Source: Antilocapra americana (Eukaryota; Chordata; Mammalia; Artiodactyla; Antilocapridae). From it: DNA of 64,000 nt. This document shows positions 33,361-44,171 of this stretch, piece by piece. The stretch's first letter is position 1. Every line of letters begins with the position of its first letter. The position numbers and the translations under genes were made by a program. Location of the stretch: contig ML661900.1 in the NCBI GenBank assembly GCA_007570785.1, positions 5,687,800 through 5,751,799 on the forward strand, read 5' to 3'. The notes beneath the pieces were generated by a model, which was not told where the DNA came from, searched no databases, and saw only the letters and a program-made list of their open reading frames with translations.

Positions 33361-34108
33361 ATATATCAACAAATTCAGAAAACACAGCAGTGGCCACAGG
33401 TCTGGAAGAGGTCAGTTTTCATTCCAATCCCAAAAAAGTGCAAGGTCAAAGAATGTTCATTGTGCTCACTTCTCATGCTCGCAAGGTAATGCTCCAAATC
33501 GTTCCAGCCAGGCTTCAGCAGTATGTGAACTGAGAACTTCCAGATGTACAAGCTGGATTTGGAAAAGGCAGAGGAAGCAGAGACGAATTGCCAACATTCA
33601 CTGAATCATAGGAAAAGCAAGAGAATTCCAGAAAAACACCTACTTCTGCTTCATTGACTATGTCAAAACCTTTGACTGTGTGTATCACAACAAATTGTGG
33701 CGAATTCTTAAAAAGAGGAATACCAGAGCACCTTACCTGTCTCCTGAGAAACCCGTTTGTGGGTCAAGAAGCAACAGTTAGAACTGGACATGGAACAATG
33801 GACTGATTGAAAATTGGGAAAGGAGTATGTCAAGGCTGTATATTGTCACCCTGCTTATTTAACTTCATGGCAAATAGAAGGGGAAAAAGTGGAAGCAACG
33901 ACAGATTTTATTTTCTTGGGCTCCAAAATCACTGTGGATGGTGGCTGCAGCCATGAAATTAAAAGACATTTGCTCCTTGGAAGAAAAGCTATGACAAACC
34001 CAGGCAGTGTATTCAAAAGTAGAGACATCACCTTGCTGACAAAGGTCCACATAGTCAAAGCTATGGTTTTTCTAGTAGTCATGTACGGATGTGAGAGTTG
34101 GACCCTAA

Positions 34109-34442
34109 AAAAGGGTAAGTGAAAGTCGCTCAGTCCTGTCCTACTCTTTGCGAACCCATGGACTATACAGTTCATGGACTTCTCCAGGCCAGAATACTGG
34201 AGTGGGTAGCCATTTCCTTCTCTAGGGCATCTTCCCAACCCTGGGGTCAAAACCAGGTCTCCCACACTGCAGGTGGATTCTTTACCAGATGAGCCACGAG
34301 AGAAGTCCAAGAATAGTGGAGTGGGTATCCTATGCCTTCTCCAGCGGATCTTCCCAACCCAGGAATTGAACCGGAGTCTCCAGCATTGCAGGTGGGTTCT
34401 TTACCAACTGAGCTATCAGGGAAGCCCCCAAAAGGGTAAGTG
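34109..34442 (-). mobile_element. Tandem Bov-tA SINE material in BovB, 13-bp TSD
   Basis: A full Bov-tA in antisense (34,122-about 34,310) is followed by a second partial copy that ends with TGAGCTATCAGGGAAGCCC. The whole block is flanked by exact AAAAGGGTAAGTG at 34,109-34,121 and 34,430-34,442, so it probably arrived or grew as one unit. Confidence 0.9.
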
Positions 34443-35079
34443 CCAAAGAACTGATGCTTTCAAATTGTGGTGTTGGAGAAGACTCTTGAGAGTCCCTTGG
34501 ACAGCAAGGAGGTCAAACCAGTCAATCCTAAAGGAAATCAACCCTGAACATTCATTGGAAGGACTGAAGCTGAAGCTGAAGCTCCAATACTTTGGCTACC
34601 TGATGCAATGAGCTGACTCACTGGAAAAAACCCTGATGCTGGGAAAGATTGAGGGCAGGAAGAGAAAGGGCCAACAGAGGATGAGAAGTTTGGATGGCAT
34701 CACCAACTCAATGGACATGAGTTTGAACAAACTTCGGGAAATGGTGAAGGACAGGGAAGCCTGGCATGCTGCAGACCATGGGGTCACAAAGAGTCAGACA
34801 AGATGTAGCGACTGAAAACAACAACTTGGGAAGTCTATTTGGCAATATGTATTAAGTGGAACATACACTTATCCTACACTTTGGCAATTCTATTCCTAAC
34901 TATGTATGGAACAGAAATGCATACATATGCTCACCAAAAGACATAGGTAAAAATACTCATTGCAGCACTATTCCTAATAGGTTTCCCTGGGAAATTATCC
35001 ATGTGACTAACATAGTGACTAAACAACAATATCACCGACAGTAGAATTTATAAATACATTGTGTTATATCCAAACCATT

Positions 35080-35818
35080 GTTGACCTAAAAAACATTCAC
35101 AACCTAAAAGCTGAGAGCACTGTTTATCCTGTGGAAATTTTTAGGACTTCAAGCCTGGAAGACAGCATCTCAAGTGACCCTGAGTCAACTGCTCCGAGCA
35201 GATAGGGGGAGGAGTCATGTTATAGAGGAGTTTTGCAACAAAGGGCAGGTAGTCTGAACATCAAAAGATTATTGTTAAATTAAGGAAAACCAGATAACCC
35301 TAGTTAAGGGATTTAGTGCTTTTTGGGCATACCCAGTGGCTCAGTGGTAAAGAATCTGCTTGCAATGCAGGAGATGAGGGTTCGATCCCTGGCTCAGGAA
35401 GATCCCTTAGAGTAGGAAATGACAACCCACTCCAGTATTCTTGCCTGAAAAATCCTATGGACAGAGGAGCCTGGTGGCCTACAGTCTAGAGGGTCACAAA
35501 GAGTCGGACACAACTGAATGATTGAGTGTGCACGCACACACACACAAACACATACATGGGAAGAGTCTGGACTCACCGAGATTACCCCTTTCACATGCAC
35601 CTCAGCCATCTGGGACCAGTATCCTGTTTTCACATTCTGAGCTTCCTGTCCTCAGGGCTCATTGTAGGGAGTGGCTACAGTCTGATGACTGCTAGATGGC
35701 AGGTATTCTCCTTCCTGAGTTCCCTCAGGGCTCACTGGCTCCTGTTGGAGGACTGCAATCACTGATGACTGTGACATCCCTGTTTACTGATAGGGCAGGA
35801 AATATTCCATTTCTCATC
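35080..35818 (+). repeat. LTR-like repeat unit, copy A (split by Bov-tA)
   Basis: The sequence from AACCTAAAAGCTGAGAGCAC through TTTTTAGGACTTCAAGCC to GGCAGGAAATATTCCATTTC matches, with divergence, a second unit at 38,232-38,722. It interrupts an L1. Its composition and length (about 520 bp without the SINE) suggest an old LTR. Termini are not clear, so the class is open. Confidence 0.6.
35335..35553 (+). mobile_element. Bov-tA SINE inside copy A
   Basis: tRNA head TACCCAGTGGCTCAGTGG, GGTTCGATCCCTGGCTCAGG box B, BovA part ending CACAACTGAATGATTGAG, and a short CA-rich tail. Confidence 0.9.
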
Positions 35819-36165
35819 ATGTCCTACTATAAAGCAATGAAAATCAAGGAACTCCTATTGCTATTCCCAACAACCAGGAAGACTCTCATTACTATAATGT
35901 TAAATGTAAGAAGCCAGACACAAAAGGTTAAATATGGTATGATTCCATTTAGAAGATCAAGAACAGGCAAAAGCTAATTTATGGTTAGATGTCAAGGTAA
36001 TGGTTACCTTTGGAGGAAAAGGTGGGTAAAGACTGGGAAGGGGCTTGCGAGCTGCTTCCAAGTGCTTCTAGCATACTCGTTTTTGCTTTGGGTAGTGATT
36101 ACATAGATGTGTACACTCTAAACAATTCATCTGGCTTTACAATGATACTTTGTACACTTTTCTTG

Positions 36166-36485
36166 GCTGGGCTCAGTGACATATCTATAGGTTTTCTGAT
36201 CGACAGCTGGCCTCTGCTAAGGCAGTTTAGGAGACTCAGCTCTGCTATGTGGCCTTGAGCAGGCTAGCCCAGGCCTGTTCTCCTGGTAATGGCTGTGGGG
36301 CAAAAGGGCAGTGTTCAAATCCACTTCAAGCCTCTGCTTTCATCATATCTGCTAACATTCCATTGTCCAAAGCAAGTCACATGGTGGAAGCTGGAATCAA
36401 GGGGCAGGCAGGTCACTCCACTCACGGTGGGCGGGTTCTGCAAAGTCATACGGTAAAGGGCCTGTTTTGAGGGAGGATGATAAAT
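36166..36485. repeat. Old interspersed repeat, family not assigned
   Basis: Landmarks such as CCAAAGCAAGTCACATGG and AAGCCTCTGCTTTCATC recall a diverged mammalian-wide repeat. No gene features are present. Confidence 0.35.
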
Positions 36486-36995
36486 TGGGCCATCAACACA
36501 AGCCTACCGATTAGTGGGAGAAATAAAAAGAAGTTAATGACAGTACAGTGAAACACATACCATAACTGAGAGAAATACATGGCCCTTTAAGGGCACAGAA
36601 TAGGGCACATTTTCTATTTTACCTGACATTAAAATTATTCACAGAAAAATTTATGCATGGACATTTCCCCTTCCAGACTACAAACTTCTCTATATGCTTC
36701 ATTTTCACATCTTCCACAGCTCCTGGCATAGTGCCTTGCATAAAATAGGCACTTGAATGTTTATGAAATAAGTGCTCAGTCATAAAGGTAGTAATTTTCT
36801 CTCTGTCCATTTTTATTTCAGGCTCTAGGAGAAGAATGAGACCTGCATATGTAGCAAGACATATTTTTACATTACAGCCATTTTAGTGGACTCATAAACT
36901 CCATTCATAGAATAGGCTCCTGTCAAGCCAAGGGTTGGAGGAGTTCCAGCACAGATGGGTGGAATCATTCAAATTTTGATGTGTTTCCTTTTGTT
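36486..36995. other. Unassigned sequence
   Basis: No gene. TGGCATAGTGCCTTGCATAA at 36,723 recalls an L2/MIR end. Confidence 0.35.
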
Positions 36996-36999
36996 TTGG

Positions 37000-37497
37000 T
37001 GGCCGTGGGGTGTCTTCTATATATTTTTAGAACTTGCAGTAAAATATATATAACACGACATTTACCATTTTACCCACTTAAGTGTACAGTTCAGTGGCAT
37101 TAGGTACACTCAAACTATTATGCAACTGTGACCACCATCTGTCTCTGGAACTTTTTTTTATCTTCCCAAATTGAAATTCTGTACCTATTAAACAACAACT
37201 CCCCATTCTCCCTGCTCCCCAGCTCCTGGAAATCGCACTTTACCTTCTGCCTCTATGAATTGGATTACTCCAGCTGCCCCTATAAGTGGGCTCATATAGT
37301 CCTTTCGTGGCTGGCTTATTTCACTTAGTATAATGTCCTCAAGGTTCATCCATGTTGTAGCATGTGTCAGAATTTCCTCCCTTTTTAAGGCTGAATGATA
37401 TTCCATTGTACGTATACACCAGATTTTGTTTATTCATTCATCTGCTGATGGACACATGGGTTGCTTCTACCTTTTGGCTATTGTGAAGCAATGTACA
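37000..37497 (-). mobile_element. Old L1 3' UTR, antisense
   Basis: Antisense landmarks of old L1 ends: AGTGTACAGTTCAGTGGCAT, CTCATATAGTCCTTTCGTGG and GATATTCCATTGTACGTATA. Confidence 0.8.
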
Positions 37498-37516
37498 AAG
37501 CAAACTCCACTCAAAT

Positions 37517-37610
37517 ATGGAATTCTGGACAGAGGAGCTTGGTGGGCTATAGTCCATAGAGTCGCAAAGAGTCGGACACGACTGAAGTGACTTAGCACAT
37601 GGAATTCTGG
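37517..37610 (+). mobile_element. Severely 5'-truncated BovA fragment with 12-bp TSD
   Basis: Only the last 70 bases of a Bov SINE (37,529-37,598, with GTCGCAAAGAGTCGGACAC) are present between exact copies of ATGGAATTCTGG (37,517-37,528 and 37,599-37,610). This shows a genuine insertion rather than decay of a longer copy. Confidence 0.9.
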
Positions 37611-38231
37611 GTGGAAAGTGCCCCTTCACTCAAATTGAAAGTGAGAAGAATCATAGTCACATTAGGGAAGTAGAGCTAAAACTCATGGCCTAATTAACTT
37701 TCACCAGAGGTCACTTTAAAAATAGAGATTCTGATAATCATAATAAAAATAGGGATTTCTGATAAGAAAATAAGAATTACTTTTCTGAAGGTGATAAATT
37801 GGCTGAGAATTTAAGAATAGGATGAGACATTAAACCAAGCCTCATTATCAACCCCAGGAATGATATCCAGAGCGTGGCAGGCACCATGATTTCAAAACTA
37901 GTCTTGTGGGTGGAAGGTCACAGGTGGACTGACACAGACCATTTCTAAGGTTGGCTGCTTCCGCCTAGATATCACACTCCCTCAACCAACCACCCCCTTC
38001 CCTGCCTGGCTAACCTCTAATTCTTTGATAGTCAGTCCAACACCTCTTCTTCAGAAAAGTTTTGCTTGACCAAGTGAAGCCTCGGTCGGGCTTCTTACCC
38101 TGTTGCTCCCTCAGTTCAGTGGCTTCCTGGCGTCCCTCTGTGGAGGAATGAGGACTGGCTGGCCTCTACCCCAGCCACTTGAGACGCAGTCAACACTCAT
38201 AAGATGGATGTGTTAACTTGAAAAAATATAT
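37611..38231. other. Mostly unassigned, with an L2-like stretch
   Basis: 37,960-38,150 (CAGAAAAGTTTTGCTTGACC) resembles the sense 3' part of L2. The rest is unassigned. No exon is seen, including the expected last UBL7 exon. Confidence 0.4.
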
Positions 38232-38722
38232 ATCCACAAACAAAAAGTTGAGAGCTATGTTTAATTTGGTGGGAATTTTTAGGACTTCAAGCCCAGGAGC
38301 CAGCATCGCAAGTGACCCCGAGACAACTGCTCTGAGGAGGGAGAGGAGTCTGTAGAAGTTTGGCAACAAATGGCAGGCAGTCTGAACATCAAAAGGTTAT
38401 TGTTAATGAAAGAAAACAGATAATCCAAGTTAAGGGATTTAGCGCCTTTTTATGCATGAGAAGACGCAAGAGTTTGGGCTCATTGAAATCTTTCCTTTCA
38501 TATGTATTTGAGCTATCCTGGGCCAGTACCCTGTGTTTTTCACATCCTGAATTCCCTCTGGACTCACCATAGAGAGTGGCTGCCATCTGACAGCTGCCAG
38601 ATCTCAGGTATTCTCCTTCCAGAGTGCCCTTAGGGCTCAGGAGCTCACAGGGGAGGGCTGCAGTCCCTGATGACTGTGACAACGTTGTGTACTGATATGG
38701 CAGGAAATACTCCATCTCTTAG
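38232..38722 (+). repeat. LTR-like repeat unit, copy B
   Basis: Second copy of the unit at 35.08-35.82 kb in the same orientation. It shares, for example, GTCTGAACATCAAAAG and TTTTTAGGACTTCAAGCC. It lies at the edge of the UBL7 3' exon block. Because copy A sits in an L1, the two are more likely separate insertions than the two LTRs of one provirus. Confidence 0.6.
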
Positions 38723-38980
38723 ATGAGTGACTCCTCCTTTGAAACTGCCACAAGTACCCAAGCCAGGCGGTCAGTGGAGCCAGGCCATGGACACTGGGTG
38801 CAGGAGTGGAAGCAGCAGGGACAACCATCCTTGCTGGGAACACCCTCTCCTCATGCTGCCACGCCCCAGCTGTTCCTGCAGCAAAGCAGGCCAAGTGGGA
38901 AGGGCTTCAAGAGAGCAGAGAAAAGCTCAGCATCCAAGGGCCAAGGAAGCCATGTGAACATCAGAACTGGGGAGACTGAC

Positions 38981-39103
38981 CTGAAGGCTGGGCTGCCCGG
39001 AGGCCTGCAGGGCGTGCTGCAGGGCTTGGCTGAAGAGATCGTTGGTGATGGGCGTCCCTGACTGGACGCTGGAGGATATTGGGGAGGTCCCTGAGGAGTG
39101 GCC
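38981..39103 (-). CDS. UBL7: UBL7 penultimate coding exon (123 nt)
   Basis: Acceptor GTCTCTAG, 41 codons from GHSSGTSP to ASGQPSLQ, donor GTCAGT. It ends in phase 0, so the UBA exon should begin with a full codon. Confidence 0.93.
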
Positions 39104-40444
39104 CTAGAGACAGACCATGGTCAGTGCCACCCTCAGAGCCATCCCCGCCTCCCAGCACACACCCACCGCTGTCACATCACCCCAGGGTGTCCCGGGTGCC
39201 TCGCCTCTGCCTCCCAGCAGGGGCCAGCATGAGACTGCCACACAGAGCTACCTAGAAGCTCTCTATGTGGGCAGGAAGGGTTCTGTACTCTTTTGCTCCA
39301 GGGAGATGGGATGGGACCCCCGGCCGAGCCTAGGACCCACACTGGGAGAGGAAAGACGGCTTTGCTGGCTGGAGTGACTGTCACCAGGAATGCTTAGGCC
39401 TGTGATGTATGCCTGGCCACTTTCAGGAATAAGTAAGGACCCATTCATTATTGACAGGAGGTTCTTCCAACTGCTGGGAAGAGTCGGTCAGGCCTGGGAT
39501 GAGCCCCAGTCTTCTGAGCCTAAAGGCAGGTGAACAGAGGTCACCTGAGCTGCAGGGGGAAACCCACTGGGGCTCCAGGTAGAGCTCAGATCAAAGCAGA
39601 TGGAGCGCAAGGATCAGCAAAGGTCAACCCACTCTACCACTCGGCCCTTCTCCCTGGGGGCCCAGCCTGGACCTTCCCACACCCTCTCTCCATACCTGGG
39701 TGCCAGGAGTCGGCGTGTGAGAGCTGCTCTCCGGAGTGCTGGCCAGGGCCAGGGCGGTGGCTAGCTCACTCTGGGTGATGGGCCGGGGCCCGGCAGCTCC
39801 GCTGTACCCCAGGGAAGCTGGGCGGGAGCTGGGGGTGCTGCTTGAGGGCGTGGACCTGGCACTCTGGACAAGGGAGGTGCCCAGATCAGGGCAGCAGCCC
39901 TGAGTGGATCTCAGATGAACCTCACTCCTGCCCCAGGAACAATTCCTGGGGAGACTCCCCAGGCTAACAGGTTCACAGCAATAGTGTGACACACCTGGGC
40001 CCCCAAAGGGCCTCTGACCACCCCCTGCTGAGCATACCAGGTCCCGGGGAGGGTGCCTCCCCAGCACCATCTCCCGCAAATGGCAGGCAGCCCGGTCACT
40101 TACTGGGTGAAAGTCATCCTCATCATCAGAGAGCCCTTCAAACAGGAAGCCACCTGGAGGAGGGAGGACAGATTTTAGGAGGAGGAACAGGAAGGCACAG
40201 GCACTGCTCCAGCATCTCAGCACTAGTTACTCCAAATTCACATTCTCATCTCTCCCCTGGAAAATTACAGGACAGATGCTCTCCCTGACTCAAACCCAGA
40301 GTTCCCAAGGAACACCCTCTGCCAGCACTATACATAGCTGTGAGTAAAGCAAAGCCCTGGGCCACTGCCTGTTCCCTAGGGGGCCCGCGTCCCGCTGTCC
40401 AGGGGCTCACCTGGCATGTCCCGGTAGGAACTGGAGGGCATGCC
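38981..40444 (-). CDS. UBL7: UBL7 3' half, four coding exons (incomplete)
   Basis: UBL7 is a small protein with an N-terminal ubiquitin-like domain and a C-terminal ubiquitin-binding UBA domain. This reverse-strand block encodes the low-complexity linker between them: 125 residues in exons 40,444-40,411, 40,153-40,104, 39,863-39,696 and 39,103-38,981. Landmarks are MPSSSYRDMP, FLFEGLSDDEDDFHP, PRPITQSELATALALASTP and DLFSQALQHALQASGQPSLQ. All introns are GT-AG, phases agree and there are no stops. The UBA exon that should follow below 38,981 was not found anywhere in the window. The exon before 40,444 is also absent up to the L1 at 41.6 kb. The strand is opposite to the 5' exons at 56-63 kb, so one of the two blocks is misplaced or rearranged. 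Confidence 0.93.
39696..39863 (-). CDS. UBL7: UBL7 Ser/Thr/Pro-rich linker exon (168 nt)
   Basis: Acceptor TTGTCCAG, 56 codons from SARSTPSSST to SHTPTPGTQ, donor GTATGG. Low-complexity Ser/Pro sequence followed by the TQSELATALALAS helix-like stretch. Confidence 0.93.
40104..40153 (-). CDS. UBL7: UBL7 50-nt exon with acidic DDEDD motif
   Basis: Acceptor CCTCCAG, coding GFLFEGLSDDEDDFHP, donor GTAAGT. With the microexon it totals 84 nt, which restores phase 0. Confidence 0.93.
40411..40444 (-). CDS. UBL7: UBL7 34-nt microexon
   Basis: Acceptor TTCCCAG, then 34 nt reading GMPSSSYRDMP plus one base, then donor GTGAG. It starts in phase 0 and leaves one base that joins GT of the next exon to make Gly. 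Confidence 0.88.
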
Positions 40445-41590
40445 CTGGGAAGAGGAGTTGCATCCCCCACCCCTCTCCCCCACCACGCTATGATTAGGGC
40501 TGCTGGCAGTCTTGAAACTTTACAGATCTTTCTGGCGTGGCAGCGCGCACACTCACCAAACCCACATGCTCCCTGTAGGGACAGCCGTGGACCCACAGAG
40601 CCATGTGCATGCATTTCCTGCGTGCCACACTGCTCAGGCATCCAGGTGGCATCTTATCCTGCTCCCCGCTTCCTGTGCCGGCTCCCTACCATTCCAGACA
40701 GTAGAGCTGTAGGTCTGCTCCTTGGGAGGCCTTCGGAGGTGCTGGCTGTCCAGAGTAGCAGCAGCAGCATGCCAAGATGCAGGGGAGCAAGGCTTCGAGT
40801 GATGGGCATCAGAGTGGAGGTCGTGCGACCCATGGCCAGGGCAGGACATTGGCCAGCAGACAGACTCAGCCAGGGCAGGAAGCAGGCAGATCCCAGCATG
40901 AGGAGGCAGAATCAAATGCCTGGCCCTACCTGGCCCCTCACAGCCTTCTGGCTGGCTTCCAGGACTTGTATACAGCCTATAGGAGCAAGCGGTGCCAGCA
41001 GCCAGGGGAGACTTGCCACTTGCTGCCTGGAATTCCAGAGGAAAACGCTGGTGGCCGGGAACAAGACAAACGATGCTCTTCTGCTAGTGGCCTCAGGTCC
41101 CTTCATTTCTCTAGGCTTCAGGTGGTCTCCCCAATCCATGAAGTGATCGACGTAGATAGAAGTCAGTGAGGATCTCTGGAGGGGACAGACAAGTCTTACA
41201 GCCGATCAACTTGCTAATAGCCAGCTAAGTATTTGGACCTGAGGGCTGTGTTTCTCAGAGAATGGGCTAGCCTGAGTGGATATGGTTCCCTGTGAGCCTA
41301 TAGGCAGGAGCAAGGCACTCTCCCCTCAGAGAGGAGTGGAGAGGAGGGTGAGGGTAGGCGGAGGGTGGATGATGTGTAGGGAGCACTCAAAGCCCCACCA
41401 TTGTTTTGCCGTGAGAACACTAGGACTTTTCAACTTGGGCTGTTTCTTCTCGCTTTTCATTTTTCCTCCCATCCCCAGGCAGCAGTTTTCTGGGCTGCCC
41501 TGCCACACACAAACACCCTCCTCCCCAGATGGTCTATGCTCAGAGAATTTAAACTCATTTCTATGTGAGTGGGAGGGGATATAATTACGA
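40445..41590. other. Unique GC-rich flank of the UBL7 3' block
   Basis: This should be the intron upstream of the microexon if the block were in place. I looked on both strands for the missing UBL7 exon (about 100 nt, hydrophobic, alanine/valine-rich) and did not find it. A 268-codon + ORF (40,340-41,146) runs antisense to UBL7 through intron and exon alike and shows no family features. Confidence 0.5.
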
Positions 41591-42079
41591 AGAATCTTTT
41601 TATTATCATGCTGAGGTAGTTTTTTTTATTGCTTTTTGCTGAACGTTTTTATCTTGAAAGGGTGTGGAATTTTGTTAATGTTTTTTCTACATTGAGATGT
41701 GCATGGAGTTTTTTTCCCCTTCATTTTGTTTATGTGATATATTACATTGATTACTTTTTGTGTGTTGAACAATCTTTGCAATCCAGGAATAAATCTCACT
41801 TGGTCATAGTGTGTCATGGTGCATCTTTTTGATATGCTACTGAATTCTGTTAGTATTTTGTGATTTTTGCATCAATGTTAATAAGAGATATTAGATTGCA
41901 GTTTTCTTGTAGTGTCTTTGTCTGGCTTTGATGTCAGGGTAACATCCTTGTAAAAAGAGTTAGAAAGTGCTCCCTCTACTTTAGGCTCTTGAAAAGTTTG
42001 AGAAGAATTAGTGTTATTTATTTAAATGTTTGGTAAAATTCACCAGTGAAGTCATCGAGTCTAGGACTTTTCTTTGTTG

Positions 42080-42292
42080 GTAAGTAAGTAAGTAAAGTTG
42101 CTCAGTCGTATCTGACTCTCTGCGACCCCATGGACTATAGCCTACCAGGCTTCTCTGTCCATGGGATTCTCCAGGCAAGAATACTGGAGTGGGTTGCCAT
42201 TTCCTTCTCCAGGGGATATTCCTGACCCAGGGATTGAACCAGAGTCTCCCGCATTGCAGGTAGACGCTTTACCCTCTGAGCCACCAGGAAAG
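42080..42292 (-). mobile_element. Bov-tA SINE in the L1
   Basis: GTTGCTCAGTCGTATCTGAC on the left, antisense head CTGAGCCACCAGGAAAG on the right. Confidence 0.92.
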
Positions 42293-42829
42293 ATGGGGTT
42301 TTTAGTTTTCATTTTTTTTTTTTTCAAAAGCTTGTTAGAACCATGTAGTTAATAAATTTTTGATTGCTGATTCAGTCTCCTTACTAGTAATAGATCTATT
42401 CAGATACTCTATTCATGGTTTAGTCTTCGTAGGTTTTGTGTTTTTAGCAGTTTGTGTATTTTATTTAGTTTATCCAATCTGTTAGCATAGAACTGTCATA
42501 GCACTCTCCTATAGTCCTTTTTATTTCCATAAAATCGAGTACTGTTCCCATTTTCATTTCTGATTTTAGTAATTTGAATCTTCTCTCTTTTCTTCTTAGT
42601 CTAGTTAAAGGTCTGTCAATTTTGTTGATCTTTTCAAAGAACCAACTTTCGGTTTCATTGATTTTTTTCTATTGTTTGTCTCTTCTCTATTTCACTTATC
42701 TCTGCTCTAATGTTTATCATTTCCTTCCTCCTACTAGCTTTGGGTTTAGTTTTTTCTTTTTGTTTTAGTCCCTTAAGTTGTAAAGTAGGTTGTTGATTTG
42801 AGACCTTTGTTTTGTTTTCTTTTCTTCAT

Positions 42830-43970
42830 TTCTATTGAGATATAATTGACACACAGCACAGCAGATTTACTCTGTTAACAACTTTCATATATAACATACA
42901 GCAGTTGACCGTATTTATCATGCGGTACATCACATCCCTAAAATTTATTTATCTTATAAATGGAAATTTGTACCTTTAACTCCCTTTATCCAATTCTCCT
43001 TCTCATTTCCCCCCACCTCTGGTGATCATAAATATGATCTCTTTTTCCTTGAATTTCTTTGTTATCGGAGTATAAACAACCTACAACACTATGTCAGTTC
43101 CTGTTACACAATACAGTGACTTTAATATTTCTATACATCTCAAAATGTTCATCACAGTAAGTCTAGTTACAATAGGTCACTATACAAAGATATTATATAG
43201 TTACTGACTATATTCCCCACATTGCACATTTCATGTCCAAGACTTATTTATTTTAGAACTGGAAGTTTGTACCTCTTAATCTCCTTCATTTATTTCTTTT
43301 CTCCTCGTACCTCTCTCTCCTATGGAAACCACCTGTTTATTCTCTGTATGTTTTGTTCTAGCTGTATCTCATTTGTTTTGTTGTTTACGTTCTACATATA
43401 CGGTATTATCTTCCTCTGACTTACTGTGCACTTAGCATAATACCCTGTAGGTCCAGTCATGTTGTCATGAGTGGCAAGATTTCATTCTTTTCTTATGGCT
43501 GAATAATATTCTATTCTGTGTGTGTGTGTGATTGAACACAACACATCTTCTTTATCCATTCATCTATTGATGGGAATTTATCTTGTATCCATATCTTGGC
43601 CATTGTAAATAATGCTGCAATGAACATATGGGTGTATATAGCTATTCTAATTAGAGTTTTTGTTTTCTTCAGATAAATATCCAGGAATAGAATTGCTGGA
43701 TAATTTGGTAGTTCTATTTTTCATTTTTTTTTGAGGAATATCCATACTGTTTTCCATAGTGGCTGCACCAATTTACATTCCCAGCAGTGTGCAAGGTTCC
43801 CTTTTCTCTCCATCCTCATCGACAATTGTTGTCATTTTGGATAATAACAGCCATTCTGACAGGCACAAGGTAACATTCATTGTAGTTTTGATTTACATTT
43901 CCCTGATTAGTGATGTTGAGCATCTTTCGGTGCCTGTTGGCCATCTGTATGTTCTTGTTTATTAATGTAA
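42830..43970 (-). mobile_element. Second L1 3' end nested in the L1
   Basis: Antisense L1 3' UTR and ORF2 end with AATAATGCTGCAATGAACAT, TTTCCATAGTGGCTGCACCA and ATTTACATTTCCCTGATTAG. It lies between two pieces of another L1 and on the same strand, so it is a separate copy. Confidence 0.75.
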
Positions 43971-44171
43971 GTATTTATAGTTACTTGTTTATAGTTTTGG
44001 TGTGATTTCTTCTTTGATCCATTGGTTATTTAAAAATGTGTTGTTTAGTATCCAGAGTTTTGTATACTTTCCAGCTTTCTTTATGTTAGGGATTTCTGAT
44101 TTTATCTTGTGGTGAGAGAAGATGCTCTGTATGACGTGGCTCAAAATCTATTGAGACAATTCGTGGCCTAA

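Larger units (their letters stand above)
32995..34828 (+). mobile_element. BovB (RTE) LINE with internal deletion and SINE insertions
   Basis: A BovB 3' copy starting near GAAGTCAAGTGGGCC and ending just after AGTCAGACAAGATGTAGC. It is broken by SINEs at 33,127-33,351 and 34,122-34,429. It lacks about 225 bases, including the YADD region, compared with the copy at 11.96-12.19 kb; the deletion joins CTTATTTAACTT to CATGGCAAATAGA at a short shared ACTT. No open frame longer than 112 codons remains. Confidence 0.93.
32845..36165 (+). mobile_element. Old L1 3' end, host of BovB and an LTR-like insertion
   Basis: Three collinear pieces of one L1 3' end: 32,845-32,994 (AATCAAAATGAGATATTACT), 34,830-35,078 (ACTTTGGCAATTCTATTCCT) and 35,820-36,165 (AGAAGCCAGACACAAAAGG, TGATTCCATTTAGAAG). 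They fall in the normal L1 order, so the BovB and the LTR-like unit inserted into it. Confidence 0.8.

Noticed and set aside
35080..38722. A complete provirus with LTR-like units A and B as its two LTRs
   Set aside because: The DNA between them is L1 and other unrelated repeats, and unit A interrupts an L1 that resumes right after it.
40340..41146. 268-codon + strand ORF, the longest in the window
   Set aside because: It runs antisense across a UBL7 exon and its introns, is low in stops because of GC content, and shows no domain or splice context.
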